A stretch of 64,000 nt of DNA from Marinomonas aquimarina (GCF_900089755.1 NZ_FLOC01000018.1:1-64000), one strand, 5' to 3'; positions 35,280 to 45,127 are shown, numbered from the stretch's first letter. Notes: a model not told the origin generated them from the sequence alone. Numbers and translations are program-made.

Positions 35280-36734
35280 ATGAACACGACAACAGCGGCT
35301 TCCGCACAACAGCCCTCCGTCATCTATGATCTAGTCACGATAGGTTCCGGTTCGGCGGCTAGAGCCGCAGCGAACGAAGCACGTAGGCTCGACAAAACAG
35401 TCGCCATGATCGAACAGGGGTTGGCAGGAGGGACCTGTCTCAATGTAGGATGCGTTCCTTCAAAGACGTTGCTTGCGGCGGCTTCTGCTCGCATGTCTGC
35501 TGCGCATGGGAAGTTCCCAGGTATAGCGACCTCGGCCGGGCCTGTCGACTTGTCTTTGCTTGTCAGAGATAAAGATCAAATGATCGGGCACTTCCGGCAG
35601 TCTTTCCATGTACAAGCACCCAAGGATGCAGGTATTGCGGTATTTCGCGGCAAGGCGACCTTTGTAGCGTCAGATGAGCCAGATATCGTAGCGCTCGTCG
35701 TCGCGGACTCAGACGGAAACACAAACCTGGTGTACGCCAAGCAGGTACTGATCGCCAGTGGGGCAGCGCCATTCATTCCTTCCATTCCTGGCCTCAGTGA
35801 GGTGGACTTTCTCACTTCCGGCTCGGCCATGTCCCTTGAGCAGGTGCCTGAGTCCATGCTGGTCGTCGGCGGCAATGCGATCGGTCTGGAGCAAGGTCAA
35901 TTGTTCGCTCGACTGGGCAGCAAGGTTGAAGTGGTCGAGATAGCTCCTCGAATTGCACCGTTCGAGGATCCCGCGATTTCTGCGGCACTGGAGCAGGCGC
36001 TGTCAGCGGAGGGCATCATGTTCCATACTGGCGCCAATCTGACAAACGTCGTACCACACGAGAGCGGGGTGCTTGCAACTGTCGTCGCCGAAGGACGTAC
36101 TCAGCAAATTTTCGCCCATAAGATTCTCATAGCGACGGGGCGCCGTCCGGCAACTGAAGGACTCAACTTGGATGCTGTCAATGTGTCCAGGGGCGATCGA
36201 GGCGAAATAATTGTGGACGAACATCTGCGAACCTCAAATCCTCGCATCTGGGCAGCGGGCGATGTCACTGGTATGGCTCAATTAGTGTATGTCGCTAGTG
36301 CGCAGGGGACCGTGGCCGCGAGCAATGCTCTGGGCAACGAGCCTCGGTCCCTAGACTACACCGCCTTGCCCCGCGTCATTTTCACGTCGCCCGAGATGGC
36401 TGCTGTCGGCATGACTCCTATGCAGGCTGAGGCGGCCCAAATTGCCTATGATGTTCGTGAAATTCCGGTTTCCTTTGTTCTACGTGCTATTGTAAGTCGT
36501 CACGACAAAGGGATAATCAAGATGATATCCGAGCGTGAGACAGGAAGGATTCTGGGTATTCATATGGTAGGCGAATCTGCTGGAGAGGTTATTGCAGCTG
36601 CAACCTATATTATCTCCGCAGGACTTACGGTTGACCAACTTGCAAAACAGTGGTCTCCGTACTTCACTATGGCGGAGTCGCTTAAAAACGTAGCAAGCAG
36701 TGCGCCAACTTTGGAAGATTCGGCTAATGGCTAA
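35280..36734 (+). CDS. MerA-like pyridine nucleotide-disulfide oxidoreductase lacking the mercury-delivery Cys pair
   Basis: 484 residues. FAD-binding motif GSGSAARAAA near residue 22, redox Cys53 and Cys58 in GGTCLNVGCVPSKTLL, NAD-binding VVGGNAIGLEQ, and a C-terminal dimer domain. The active-site pattern is closest to mercuric reductases, but the N-terminal HMA domain and the C-terminal Cys-Cys pair are absent. It is therefore unlikely to be a working Hg(II) reductase. Start 35280 is preferred to an in-frame ATG at 35193, which lies before the promoter. GC is lower than in neighbouring cargo. A strong terminator follows. It may reduce a disulfide or electrophile sensed by the TetR protein. 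Confidence 0.82.
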   Translation: MNTTTAASAQQPSVIYDLVTIGSGSAARAAANEARRLDKTVAMIEQGLAGGTCLNVGCVPSKTLLAAASARMSAAHGKFPGIATSAGPVDLSLLVRDKDQMIGHFRQSFHVQAPKDAGIAVFRGKATFVASDEPDIVALVVADSDGNTNLVYAKQVLIASGAAPFIPSIPGLSEVDFLTSGSAMSLEQVPESMLVVGGNAIGLEQGQLFARLGSKVEVVEIAPRIAPFEDPAISAALEQALSAEGIMFHTGANLTNVVPHESGVLATVVAEGRTQQIFAHKILIATGRRPATEGLNLDAVNVSRGDRGEIIVDEHLRTSNPRIWAAGDVTGMAQLVYVASAQGTVAASNALGNEPRSLDYTALPRVIFTSPEMAAVGMTPMQAEAAQIAYDVREIPVSFVLRAIVSRHDKGIIKMISERETGRILGIHMVGESAGEVIAAATYIISAGLTVDQLAKQWSPYFTMAESLKNVASSAPTLEDSANG

Positions 36735-37121
36735 ATCTTATTATTACTATGCGCTTAAATTTCAAGGGATCGTTTCAGGGTAAAGTTTCCTGATGTGAGC
36801 ATGTTTGAGTTTTTTGCTATGGCGGGATCGCTCAATGGGCTTCCCGCCTTTTTTGTGGTGAATCATTAAAGAATTTGCCGATCTTGAATATATGCATAAA
36901 AACTCAGGGGGTGCCGTTCAGTCTGTTGACGAGAAAGATAGGATTCTTTTACTGAGAAATTCCCGTCAGAACTTCAATTTATCTTCTCTAAATTTGAAAG
37001 GTTGTCAGGCAATTCATGCGCGATGAGTAGACACGCTGGCCTGCTTCAGTGCCCCCGAGTACTGCGACCAGAAGAAAAGGGGTTATTCGTTTCATAGTTC
37101 GATTTCCTGCTGTGGGCTACT
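36735..37121. other. AT-rich intergenic stretch with terminator and no clear gene
   Basis: Holds the terminator at 36821-36854 and then about 265 bases of low GC. A short frame of 44 codons from 36892 matches nothing I recognise and is probably debris from the insertion. No IS ends are apparent. Confidence 0.5.
36821..36854 (+). terminator. terminator of the MerA-like gene
   Basis: GGCGGGA (36821-36827), 14-base loop, TCCCGCC (36842-36848), then six T. Confidence 0.88.
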
Positions 37122-37922
37122 GCTTCGCAGCCGCCGTCACCGCCGAGGACGCGCTTAAGGCCAAGGCCATTTCCTGGGTCATGGTGGGCGGTCTCGCGGG
37201 CGCCATCATCGGGCCGCAGTTGGTGATCTTCACGCGCGATGCGGTAGCGGGCACGCCCTACGTTGGCAGCTTCCTCAGCCAGGCGCTGCTGCCGCTGATC
37301 GCCTTGCCGATCCTGCTGATGCTGCGCACGCCGAGCCAGACCCAGGCCGAAGCAGTCGCCGATAGCGGTCGGACGGTGCTGCAGCTCTTGGCGATGCCGC
37401 GCTATCTGCTGGCCGTGGCTGCGGGCGTGGTGTCCTATGGGGTGATGGCGTTCGTGATGACGGCCGCGCCGGTGGCGATGGTCAACCACGGGCATTCGGT
37501 GGACAACGCCGCCCTAGGAATACAGTGGCACCTGCTGGCGATGTTCGGGCCGAGCTTTTTCACAGGACGACTGATGGTGCGCTACGGCAAGGAGCGCGTG
37601 ACCGCCGTCGGCATGGTGCTGCTCGCCGCCTCCGGGGTGGTGGCCCTGGGCGGGCTCGGCCTGTCCCACTTCTGGGGCTCGCTGGCGCTGCTGGGCATCG
37701 GCTGGAACTTCAGCTTCATCGGCGCGACGGCGATGGTCACCGATTGCCACACCCCGGCCGAGCGCAGCAAGGCGCAGGGCATGAACGATTTCTTCGTCTT
37801 CGCCGCCACGGCGGCCGTGTCGTTCCTCGCGGGATCGATCCTGCACAGCTCGGGCTGGCAGGCGGTCAACTGGATGATCTTCCCGGCCCTGGCGCTGATC
37901 CTGGTGCCGCTGCTGTGGCAGG
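37122..37922 (+). repeat. 801-bp direct repeat, copy 2
   Basis: Partner of 33601-34401. The two copies flank the 2.7-kb TetR/MerA-like segment of lower GC. Confidence 0.9.
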
Positions 37923-37957
37923 CCGCGCGAAAGCCGGCGCTGCCAGCTCCGGTCTGA
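37122..37957 (+). pseudogene. MFS transporter, second copy lacking its 5' end
   Basis: Repeats the MFS gene at 33240 from about residue 121 onward and keeps what is probably the native C terminus. The first four membrane helices are missing. An open frame reaches back to 37049 from unrelated AT-rich sequence, so a short hybrid could be made but is unlikely to transport. Created together with the direct repeat. Confidence 0.85.
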
Positions 37958-38003
37958 TCGGAGCGGTGCAAGAGGCGCTCCGCGCAGTGGGTCGCCTCGG
38001 CCG

Positions 38004-38507
38004 CTACAGCACCTGCTTCCACTGGCGCAGCCTCGACAGCGCGTCGTCGTAGGCGGTGGAGGTGAAGAACTGGATCTTGCGCCCGAGGGTCTTCATCGGG
38101 CTCAACGCGGGATCGAAAAGCGAGGCGTTCGAATGGTGCGCCACGCAGTCGAGCACCCGGTCCTGTCCCTCCGTGAGCATGGCTTCCAGCTCGCGAAGGT
38201 CTCTGCCCGCGAAACGGCGCTGGAAGCCGGCAGAAAGACGCTCGGCCCGCTGCGCCATCGCACTCGGCGAGTAAAAGGACGCCGAAGGTCCAGGCGTCCG
38301 ATCATGCGCGAACTGCAGGATCATCGTGTTCCAGACGATGACGTCCACCAGGACCATCGCAGCGTTGGTATGCAGGCGCGGCTCCTGCCAGATCATGGCC
38401 GTGTGCCGGTAGTGGCTGGCGGGAATGGTGGCAGCTTCTACCCCGAGCTTTCGGTGGCTGGCGCGAACCTTGTCAAGGAGTTCCTGCTTCGTGGTTGGTA
38501 GTTTCAT
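38004..38507 (-). CDS. ClbS/DfsB-family four-helix protein
   Basis: 167 residues opening with KTKQEL-like TTKQELLDKVRASHRKL, with VWNTMILQF in the middle and TLGRKIQFFTSTAYDDALSR near the end. These are hallmarks of the ClbS/DfsB (DUF1706) family. ClbS protects colibactin producers by opening the cyclopropane warhead; most homologues have unknown roles. No genotoxin cluster is present here, so it may be a stand-alone protection gene. It converges with the truncated MFS gene. No good ribosome site is seen before the ATG. Confidence 0.8.
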   Translation of the reverse strand: MKLPTTKQELLDKVRASHRKLGVEAATIPASHYRHTAMIWQEPRLHTNAAMVLVDVIVWNTMILQFAHDRTPGPSASFYSPSAMAQRAERLSAGFQRRFAGRDLRELEAMLTEGQDRVLDCVAHHSNASLFDPALSPMKTLGRKIQFFTSTAYDDALSRLRQWKQVL

Positions 38508-38688
38508 TCGGGATTTCTATTTCATCGAGACAAGGCTCGATAACCGGCGTGTCAGATATTCATCAAGTCACCAGCGCAATTACCTTGGATTGAGGAAAAG
38601 CGCTTGCCTCACCGCTGCGCTGGCGGCGCCGAGGGCTTGTGCATGATGAAGCGGGACATGTCGGTGATTTCCTGTTTGCGGATTTACG

Positions 38689-39231
38689 TTACTGCTGAAG
38701 CTGCTTCTGCATGGTGTTGTGGTTGTAGTAGTCGCTGGCATAGACAATCTTTCCGTTCGAAACACGGAAGAAGCTCGCGCCGAAATAACTGATGGTCGAA
38801 CTGGAGGGCGACGTCCCGCCATTGCTGTTCTTGGTGGCGGTGAATTCCCACTCGATCGCCACACCATCGCCGGAGGCAACCGGCTGCGAACGGATTTTCA
38901 TTTTTCGGTCGGGCAGGATTTTCATCAGAAACTGCGAGACTTCGGTAATGGCTTGAGGCCCAGTGCGGGACGCTTCATTGCTGGTATTGAAATAGACGAC
39001 GTTGGAATCGAGCACTTTTTCCATCGCGTCGGTTCGCCCGCCATTCCAGGCGTCAAGGTATTGCCGGACCACCTTCACGTTCTCTGGCTCATCTGCCGCC
39101 TGCGACGTGACGCTATAGGCGAGTGAAGCCAGCCCGAGGAATATCGCTCCCAAAGCCTGCACCGGACGGCAGCGCAAGCCGTCTGAAGAACGAAGGGGCC
39201 TGAATGACAGGGCGTGCTGCATGTTGTTCAT
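38689..39231 (-). CDS. secreted SnoaL/NTF2-like protein
   Basis: 180 residues with a signal-like segment (VQALGAIFLGLASLAYSVTS ahead of AADE) and an NTF2-fold domain typical of SnoaL-like polyketide-cyclase or ester-turnover proteins (VKVVRQYLDAWNGGRTDAME; SYFGASFFRVSNGKIVYASD). The start at 39231 has GGAG 9 bases upstream. It is divergent from the GntR gene at 39431, with a palindrome between, so it is probably the regulator's target. Substrate unknown. Confidence 0.78.
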   Translation of the reverse strand: MNNMQHALSFRPLRSSDGLRCRPVQALGAIFLGLASLAYSVTSQAADEPENVKVVRQYLDAWNGGRTDAMEKVLDSNVVYFNTSNEASRTGPQAITEVSQFLMKILPDRKMKIRSQPVASGDGVAIEWEFTATKNSNGGTSPSSSTISYFGASFFRVSNGKIVYASDYYNHNTMQKQLQQ

Positions 39232-39343
39232 GGTCGAAATACTCCAAAAGGTGTTGAAAAAAATCCCGCTCGCACGGGCGTGGTGGAAAATCGCATGTCG
39301 CGCGCAACGAAGCACAGGCCGTCGGCAATTGCTCTTTTGTCAA

Positions 39344-39366
39344 ATACATAGAATCATCCTATGTAT
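39344..39366. promoter_or_regulatory. GntR operator between divergent genes
   Basis: ATACATAG, seven bases, CTATGTAT: perfect 8-bp arms. TTGTCA at 39337-39342 and TATGTA at 39360-39365 (17-bp spacer) could be the rightward promoter, with the palindrome covering it. Confidence 0.65.
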
Positions 39367-39430
39367 AAGGCCTGAGTTGCTACAATCGAGGTCCGATGGG
39401 CTCCCGTCTCTACGTCATTTGAGAACCGCG

Positions 39431-40126
39431 ATGAATAACCGCTTCACACTCCCACAGGCGCCGCGGCGTTCGCTCGTCGATTCGACGATTGAGCTGATCC
39501 GCGGCCAGATCGAGGGAGGCGCCTGGAAGGTCGGCGAGCGCATCCCCAGGGAGCAGGAACTGGCCGAGATGCTGGAGGTTGGCCGCAACACGGTGCGGGA
39601 AGCCATTCGCGTGCTCTCGCACGGCCAGGTCCTGGAAGTCCGCCAGGGTGATGGCACCTACGTGCGAACCAATATCGATCCGGCCGAGGTCATGCGCCGT
39701 GTCGGGCGTTCCGGCTTGCGAGAGCACTTCGCGTTGCGCTGCATGCTGGAAACCGAGGCGGCCAGGTTGGCCGCGGTGCATCGGTCCAAGGCGGACGTTG
39801 GGCTGCTGCGCCGACTGTTGAAGGCCCGCGGCGAGCAGGAGCAACACGCATCGAGCGCGGCCTTTGCCGAGGCCGATACGGCTTTCCACTGCGCGATCGC
39901 CGGGATGTGCGGCAACGGCGCGCTGGCTGAGCTGTACCGCTACTTCGCGAACTCGGTCCGCATGAACACGCTGACTGCGCTGAAGGACAAGGAACTGCCC
40001 GAGCCGGGTCTCGCGACCCATGAGGCGATCGTGGATGCTATCGAGCGCCAGGATGGAGAAGCAGCTGCGGCGGCTGTGCGGAACGTGGTCGCTCCGCTGA
40101 TTGCGGCACTTGAGAAATCGGGTTGA
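39431..40126 (+). CDS. GntR-family regulator, FadR subgroup
   Basis: 231 residues. N-terminal winged helix (PREQELAEMLEVGRNTVREA, then LSHGQVLEVRQGDGTYVR) and an all-helical FCD ligand domain with the His/Asp metal-site pattern (DTAFHCAIAG, THEAIVDAI). Start 39431 leaves the normal short N-terminal tail. It lies beside the 8-bp-arm palindrome and is divergent from the SnoaL-like gene. FCD proteins usually bind small carboxylates; the ligand here is unknown. Confidence 0.9.
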   Translation: MNNRFTLPQAPRRSLVDSTIELIRGQIEGGAWKVGERIPREQELAEMLEVGRNTVREAIRVLSHGQVLEVRQGDGTYVRTNIDPAEVMRRVGRSGLREHFALRCMLETEAARLAAVHRSKADVGLLRRLLKARGEQEQHASSAAFAEADTAFHCAIAGMCGNGALAELYRYFANSVRMNTLTALKDKELPEPGLATHEAIVDAIERQDGEAAAAAVRNVVAPLIAALEKSG

Positions 40127-40281
40127 TCCGAGCGCGACTCCCGCGCTGGCAATGCCGCTTTCCATCGAGCAGCCGGTCGCCGGCCCCGTTGATCGGAACG
40201 CGGGTTGTTTCCCGGAGAGCACGCGGTAGCCGGTCCTCATGGATAGGCCCTTGGTGCGCTACAGCGACCGGACGGTGCTGT

Positions 40282-40692
40282 TCATATCGAATCTTCGACG
40301 CGACCACCCGCCAGGACATACCGGGCCAGCGCCTCGGCATCGGCGTGGGTGGCCCGGGTGGACTGCGGTGTACCGAAAGCCTGGACGAGCTTTGGCAGCA
40401 TGGCCTCCAACTGGGCTCGCTTATCCGAATCCGGTTCGACGTGGATGAGCGCGAGCAATGTGCCGCCAAGCGTCTCCTTGTGAGTCTTCAGCCAGACGCC
40501 GCGCTGAGCGCGATCGTCGAGAGTCTCTTCTGGCCCTCCCGCGACGTAGATAAGCACGAAGGGCTTTCCGCAGGCGACGAGTTCATCCATTTCCGCGCAC
40601 CAGGCGCTGCTGTATCCGTTGTAGATGCTTGCGCCGTCGAAGCGGACGATGGGGAAATCGCTGGTGTCGTGAACTTTCGGTTGCTGGGACAT
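40282..40692 (-). CDS. small protein of unknown function
   Basis: 136 residues with balanced composition and no signal peptide or membrane helix. The segment KPFVLIYVAGGPEETLDDRA looks like a buried beta strand followed by a loop, and the rest is mainly helical. Coding bias and an AGGATC before the ATG favour a real gene. I do not recognise the family. It is convergent with the GntR gene, and the copper-regulated DUF305 gene starts on the other side, so it is a single-gene unit. Confidence 0.6.
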   Translation of the reverse strand: MSQQPKVHDTSDFPIVRFDGASIYNGYSSAWCAEMDELVACGKPFVLIYVAGGPEETLDDRAQRGVWLKTHKETLGGTLLALIHVEPDSDKRAQLEAMLPKLVQAFGTPQSTRATHADAEALARYVLAGGRVEDSI

Positions 40693-40809
40693 GATCCTGG
40701 ACTCTCGCTATTAACGTCCTAACATCCTACCTTTGTTGAGAATTACTTGCAACTGAAATGGGCATGGGCACACCGCCGTGCAGCGCCAAGTGACGGGCGA
40801 AATAAGGGC

Positions 40810-40840
40810 TTGACCTTCCAACAATGGGAGGCCCTACAGT
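40810..40840 (+). promoter_or_regulatory. CueR-type promoter of the DUF305 gene
   Basis: TTGACC (40810-40815), 19-bp spacer beginning TTCCAACAATGGGAGG, TACAGT (40835-40840). The CCTTCCA half-site is shared with the HMA gene promoter at 5983. Confidence 0.83.
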
Positions 40841-40872
40841 GAACCCATCAACCTCATTCAAGGAGTTTTTTC

Positions 40873-41574
40873 ATGAAGGTCAACAAGTTCAGCCTCTTGT
40901 TCATTGCGGGCGCCGTCGTGGTCGCCGCCGGCCTGATGGCCGTCCAGAAGAAGGTGGTCGTCCCGTCGGGTGAAGCGATGCAGGCCAGTGCGGGCGGAGG
41001 TCACCAAGGGCACGCGATGCCCTCCAGCGCCTCGGCCAATGACAGTCCTTCCACGACCGCGTATCGCGCCGTGAACGACCAGATGCACGCCGGGATGGGA
41101 GCGCAGTTCACTGGCAACGCCGACGTCGATTTCATGCGTGGCATGATCCCGCACCACCAGGGCGCGATCGACATGGCCAAGGTGGCGCTGCAGTACGGCA
41201 AGGACCCGGAGGTTCACAAGCTGGCCCAGGAGGTCATCACCGTGCAGGAAGGCGAGATCGCCATGATGAACAAGTGGCTGGGCGACAACGGCCAGCAGGC
41301 GGCGGCCGGCAGCTCGGGCGATGCCTCGACGGCCGCCTACCGTGCCGGCAACGACCGCATGCATGCGGACATGATGATCGACTTCAGCGGCGACGCCGAT
41401 GTGGACTTCATGCGCGGCATGATCCCGCACCACCAGGGTGCGATCGACATGGCCAAGGTGGCGCTGCAGTACGGCAAGAACCCGGAGGTCCGCAAGTTGG
41501 CTCAGGAGGTCATCTCCGCGCAGGAAGGCGAGATCGCCATGATGAAGAGTTGGCTTGTCGCTCGGGGCAAGTGA
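40873..41574 (+). CDS. periplasmic protein with two DUF305 domains
   Basis: 233 residues with an N-terminal anchor or signal ([19 protein letters not shown]) and two ferritin-like DUF305 domains. Each has [18 protein letters not shown] (His94-His95 and His186-His187) and a Met-rich EGEIAMM end. The domains are offset by exactly 276 bases and nearly identical in DNA, so the duplication is recent. AAGGAG precedes the start. The CueR-type promoter upstream implies copper induction and fits a periplasmic copper-binding role, as in other DUF305 proteins of copper islands. A glutaredoxin gene follows after 10 bases. Confidence 0.9.
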   Translation: MKVNKFSLLFIAGAVVVAAGLMAVQKKVVVPSGEAMQASAGGGHQGHAMPSSASANDSPSTTAYRAVNDQMHAGMGAQFTGNADVDFMRGMIPHHQGAIDMAKVALQYGKDPEVHKLAQEVITVQEGEIAMMNKWLGDNGQQAAAGSSGDASTAAYRAGNDRMHADMMIDFSGDADVDFMRGMIPHHQGAIDMAKVALQYGKNPEVRKLAQEVISAQEGEIAMMKSWLVARGK

Positions 41575-41584
41575 AGGCACGACC

Positions 41585-41842
41585 ATGAACCAAGCCAACA
41601 CCCCGCGCATCCTCATCTATAGCACTCCAACTTGCCCGGACTGCCGGGCACTAAAGGAGTGGTTGTCCCAGCAGGGCATCGCGTTTGAAGAGCGCGACCT
41701 GACCGACCCGAAGATTTCCGCGGAGGCCAAGTCACGAACCGGCGTGCGCGTGGCCCCGATCACGATCGTCGGCGACGAGGTCTTCTATGGCACCTTCGCG
41801 AGCCAGAAGCCGAGGCTGATGAAGGCGCTCGGTCTTCAGTGA
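41585..41842 (+). CDS. small glutaredoxin (NrdH/GrxC-like)
   Basis: 85 residues with the redox motif Cys17-Pro-Asp-Cys20 (TPTCPDCRALKEWL) and the VAPITIVGDE cis-proline motif. Start at 41585, 10 bases after the DUF305 gene, so it is probably part of the copper-induced operon. It reduces disulfides or handles Cu(I)-glutathione adducts in the cytoplasm. It differs from the CPYG glutaredoxin fragment at 6777-7049, which lacks the second Cys. Confidence 0.9.
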   Translation: MNQANTPRILIYSTPTCPDCRALKEWLSQQGIAFEERDLTDPKISAEAKSRTGVRVAPITIVGDEVFYGTFASQKPRLMKALGLQ

Positions 41843-41950
41843 GCCGCTGAAGGAAGACCGTGGTCACGGGCGGAGTCGCCGGTGCGGACCCCGGTCGGAC
41901 CCTGTAAGCGCTGTTGTGGACGCGTCTGCACGCAAAGCTCAAGACCGTGA

Positions 41951-42889
<939 letters not shown>

Positions 42890-42939
42890 AGCCTGCCACC
42901 CGTTCAAACAGAACGTGTGGCACTTCCCCTCTTAGTCGG

Positions 42940-44811
42940 CTATTTGAGCGACAGATAAGGATTGTTCGGTGGAACGGCATCGAATATGTGCGATGGGTCT
43001 TCGAGCAAATAGCCATGCACCTGGCGCGTTTTGCGCGGTCCCATGACCTCGCACGTCCTGATGTTCAGACCCGATGGCTGTTTCCTGTGGAGTCCGAGTT
43101 TTTCAAAGCGCTTCTGCACCCACTGCCAGTCCTGCAGGGCCGCGTCCTTCGCAAGCGGCCCAATGGTTGGATGCTCTTGTGCGTAGCGCTGGAAAACACC
43201 AGGGCTGATCAGGTAAACCGTGTCGGACACGGTATGTACCAGGGCCTTGGCGTCATTGATGATGAGCTTGCGGGTCTGGACGGCCTGTTTCAGCCAGGCC
43301 ATGAAATGCTCGCCCGATGGCCGCCCGGTAAATGAGGCGAAATCGTGCGGCGCAGGCGCGGCGGTCGGCGCCGAAGGACCTGGGGCCGATGCGGGAGGGT
43401 CGAGCGGCACCGCTGCATCGTCGGCACCCTCTGGCGGGGCTTCGACGGACTGCTCCGGCTCAGGCGTTGTCTCGAACATCGCCAGCATGCTTTCCAGTGG
43501 GTCGGCCGGATTGCGCTGCGTGCTGGGAGGTATGGCGTGACTTCCGCCCGACTGATCTGGACGGCTGCTTGCTGCGGGCTCCTTCTCCGTTGCCACCGCT
43601 GCTCCAGGTAGCAATGCAGCGTCGGGTGCGGACGGGCGCGGCCCGTCCTCGGCCTCGCCGGCGTTGTCCACGGTCACGGTTCCCGCAAATGGGCTGGGTC
43701 GCTCCGAGGGCTCCCAGATCAGCGCCGGGGCCAGGCGCAGGAGCGTGAAGGCATGGGACCAGCCACTCTCACTGGTAATAGTTGCGCGCCAGATGGCCTT
43801 GCCGGAGGCGGTGGGCTGCAACATGGCATGATCCTGTAGCACGTTGAACACGGCCGTGTTGTTCGCGGGGATGCCATCGACCCCCTGGGACAGCAGGTGC
43901 GCGCGCAGCTTGTCCGAGACTGTCTTGCTCACCAGCCACAGCGCGTCCTCGGTGAGCCAGCCATCGGAGGCCTCCGGCTGGTTCAGTTTCAGCTCTTCCT
44001 TGAGCAGGTAGCGCAGCCCGTTGACCAGCTTGCGTTGGAGCGAGTGCTTGGGCGCGGCCATGGCGCGCGCGGGATCGCCGCCCAGCTCCTGGGCGACGGA
44101 GGCGCGGTCGGCCTGCACGACAAGCTCGCCCAGAACCCCGGCGTGCTCGTACTGCCCAGCCAAGACGTAGAGCAGCGGCGCCCACAAGGATGGATAGCCA
44201 CTGAGCCAGTCCAGCAGATCGCGATTGAGCAATTGCTGGTACAGCAAGCCTGTCGCGGCGCTATGAAGCCGGTACTCGCGGTCGTCGCGGTAGCGGAAGC
44301 GGTACGGTTGGCGCAGCGGGCCGTGCCATGGGTGCCAGGTGCTGCCGTCGGCCAGCTCGACGTGCAGATCGACGGCCACCTTGCCGATGTCATGGAGCAG
44401 TGCGGCATAGGCGACGGCCGCAGTCCAGGCTTCGGCCTGCGCCGCCTGGTCTTCGGGGCTGGCCCCGATGGGCAGCAGATGGGACTGCCGCAGCTTTAGG
44501 CTGTAGGCGACGATTTCGAGGCCATGGTCGAGCATGCCGCCCGGGTAGGCATGGTGATGCGCTTCGGAAGCCGGGAAGGCCTGGACCAGCTCGGCGTAGC
44601 GCTCCAGCGGCGCGCGGTACAGGGAGGCGAACTGCTTGCGCGAAAGCGAGGTGCGCTGCCAGATGTGTTCCAGCAGCTTCTGCCGGCGCGGGGTGGCGAG
44701 CAACGATGCGGCCGACTCCGGCCGCATCAACCCTTTCGGGAGGTCGGTGGCGGGTGCTGGCGACGGCGCGGCAGCGACCGGGGGCCGTTTTCGCTGGAAC
44801 AGGGAGAGCAT
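42940..44811 (-). CDS. traI: MobH-family relaxase (TraI_2 domain)
   Basis: 623 residues. The N-terminal domain has the HD-hydrolase-like signature of MobH relaxases: His85-His87 (HHHAYPGG), DH at 95-96 and LLHD at 140-141. A Pro/Ala-rich linker of about 130 residues follows, then the TraI_2 C-terminal domain (residues about 490-623). It should nick the transfer origin of the excised circle and lead the strand to the coupling protein. The gene reads toward the cargo, as in ICEclc. oriT was not identified. Confidence 0.9.
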   Translation of the reverse strand: MLSLFQRKRPPVAAAPSPAPATDLPKGLMRPESAASLLATPRRQKLLEHIWQRTSLSRKQFASLYRAPLERYAELVQAFPASEAHHHAYPGGMLDHGLEIVAYSLKLRQSHLLPIGASPEDQAAQAEAWTAAVAYAALLHDIGKVAVDLHVELADGSTWHPWHGPLRQPYRFRYRDDREYRLHSAATGLLYQQLLNRDLLDWLSGYPSLWAPLLYVLAGQYEHAGVLGELVVQADRASVAQELGGDPARAMAAPKHSLQRKLVNGLRYLLKEELKLNQPEASDGWLTEDALWLVSKTVSDKLRAHLLSQGVDGIPANNTAVFNVLQDHAMLQPTASGKAIWRATITSESGWSHAFTLLRLAPALIWEPSERPSPFAGTVTVDNAGEAEDGPRPSAPDAALLPGAAVATEKEPAASSRPDQSGGSHAIPPSTQRNPADPLESMLAMFETTPEPEQSVEAPPEGADDAAVPLDPPASAPGPSAPTAAPAPHDFASFTGRPSGEHFMAWLKQAVQTRKLIINDAKALVHTVSDTVYLISPGVFQRYAQEHPTIGPLAKDAALQDWQWVQKRFEKLGLHRKQPSGLNIRTCEVMGPRKTRQVHGYLLEDPSHIFDAVPPNNPYLSLK

Positions 44812-45127
44812 GTCGGTGTCCTGATGGCGGGCCGGGCGGGAGGCCTTTTGGCCTTTTCAAGGTAGGGCCTTTCCCCTTGCACCCCATTCCCTTGCCGTTT
44901 CGACCCTTTGGCCTTTAACCGTTTCGGTATAGCGGGGCCTGGGCTGCGGCTCCAGCGTCAATGCGGAACCCGCACGAATGGATTAGACGGCGACCTGGCG
45001 CTGGGCCCCGGCCTATGCTGCCGGGGCGCTACACCGCCAGGTAGGCTCCCACCCGGGCGACTAAGTTGACAAATGCGACAAAGGAGACTAGAGTGAATCC
45101 TGTCTCAAACCTACCTGGGAGCTGACC
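44812..45127. other. intergenic region between relaxase and antitoxin genes
   Basis: About 315 bases without a gene. The relaxase-proximal part has several GGCCTTT-type runs and no clear hairpin. The right part holds the antitoxin promoter and flanking inverted repeats. Being next to the relaxase, it is a candidate place for oriT, but no specific signature was recognised. Confidence 0.5.
45037..45118 (+). promoter_or_regulatory. promoter of the antitoxin-toxin operon within inverted repeats
   Basis: -35 TTGACA (45066-45071), 17-bp spacer, -10 TAGAGT (45089-45094). CCAGGTAGG (45037-45045) and CCTACCTGG (45110-45118) are perfect inverted arms on either side. A second pair, GAGAC/GTCTC, brackets the -10 (45084-45106). 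This suits autoregulation by the antitoxin. Confidence 0.65.

Noticed and set aside
35280-36734. Calling the MerA-like enzyme a functional mercuric reductase
   Set aside because: The C-terminal Cys pair that delivers Hg(II) to the active site is absent, and no merR, merT or merP is nearby.
37049-37121. N-terminal extension of the second MFS copy as a real start
   Set aside because: It comes from AT-rich DNA unrelated to MFS sequence and does not supply the missing first helices.
42990-44820. Plus-strand frames inside the relaxase region
   Set aside because: Several overlapping GC-rich frames without domains, opposite a complete MobH relaxase.
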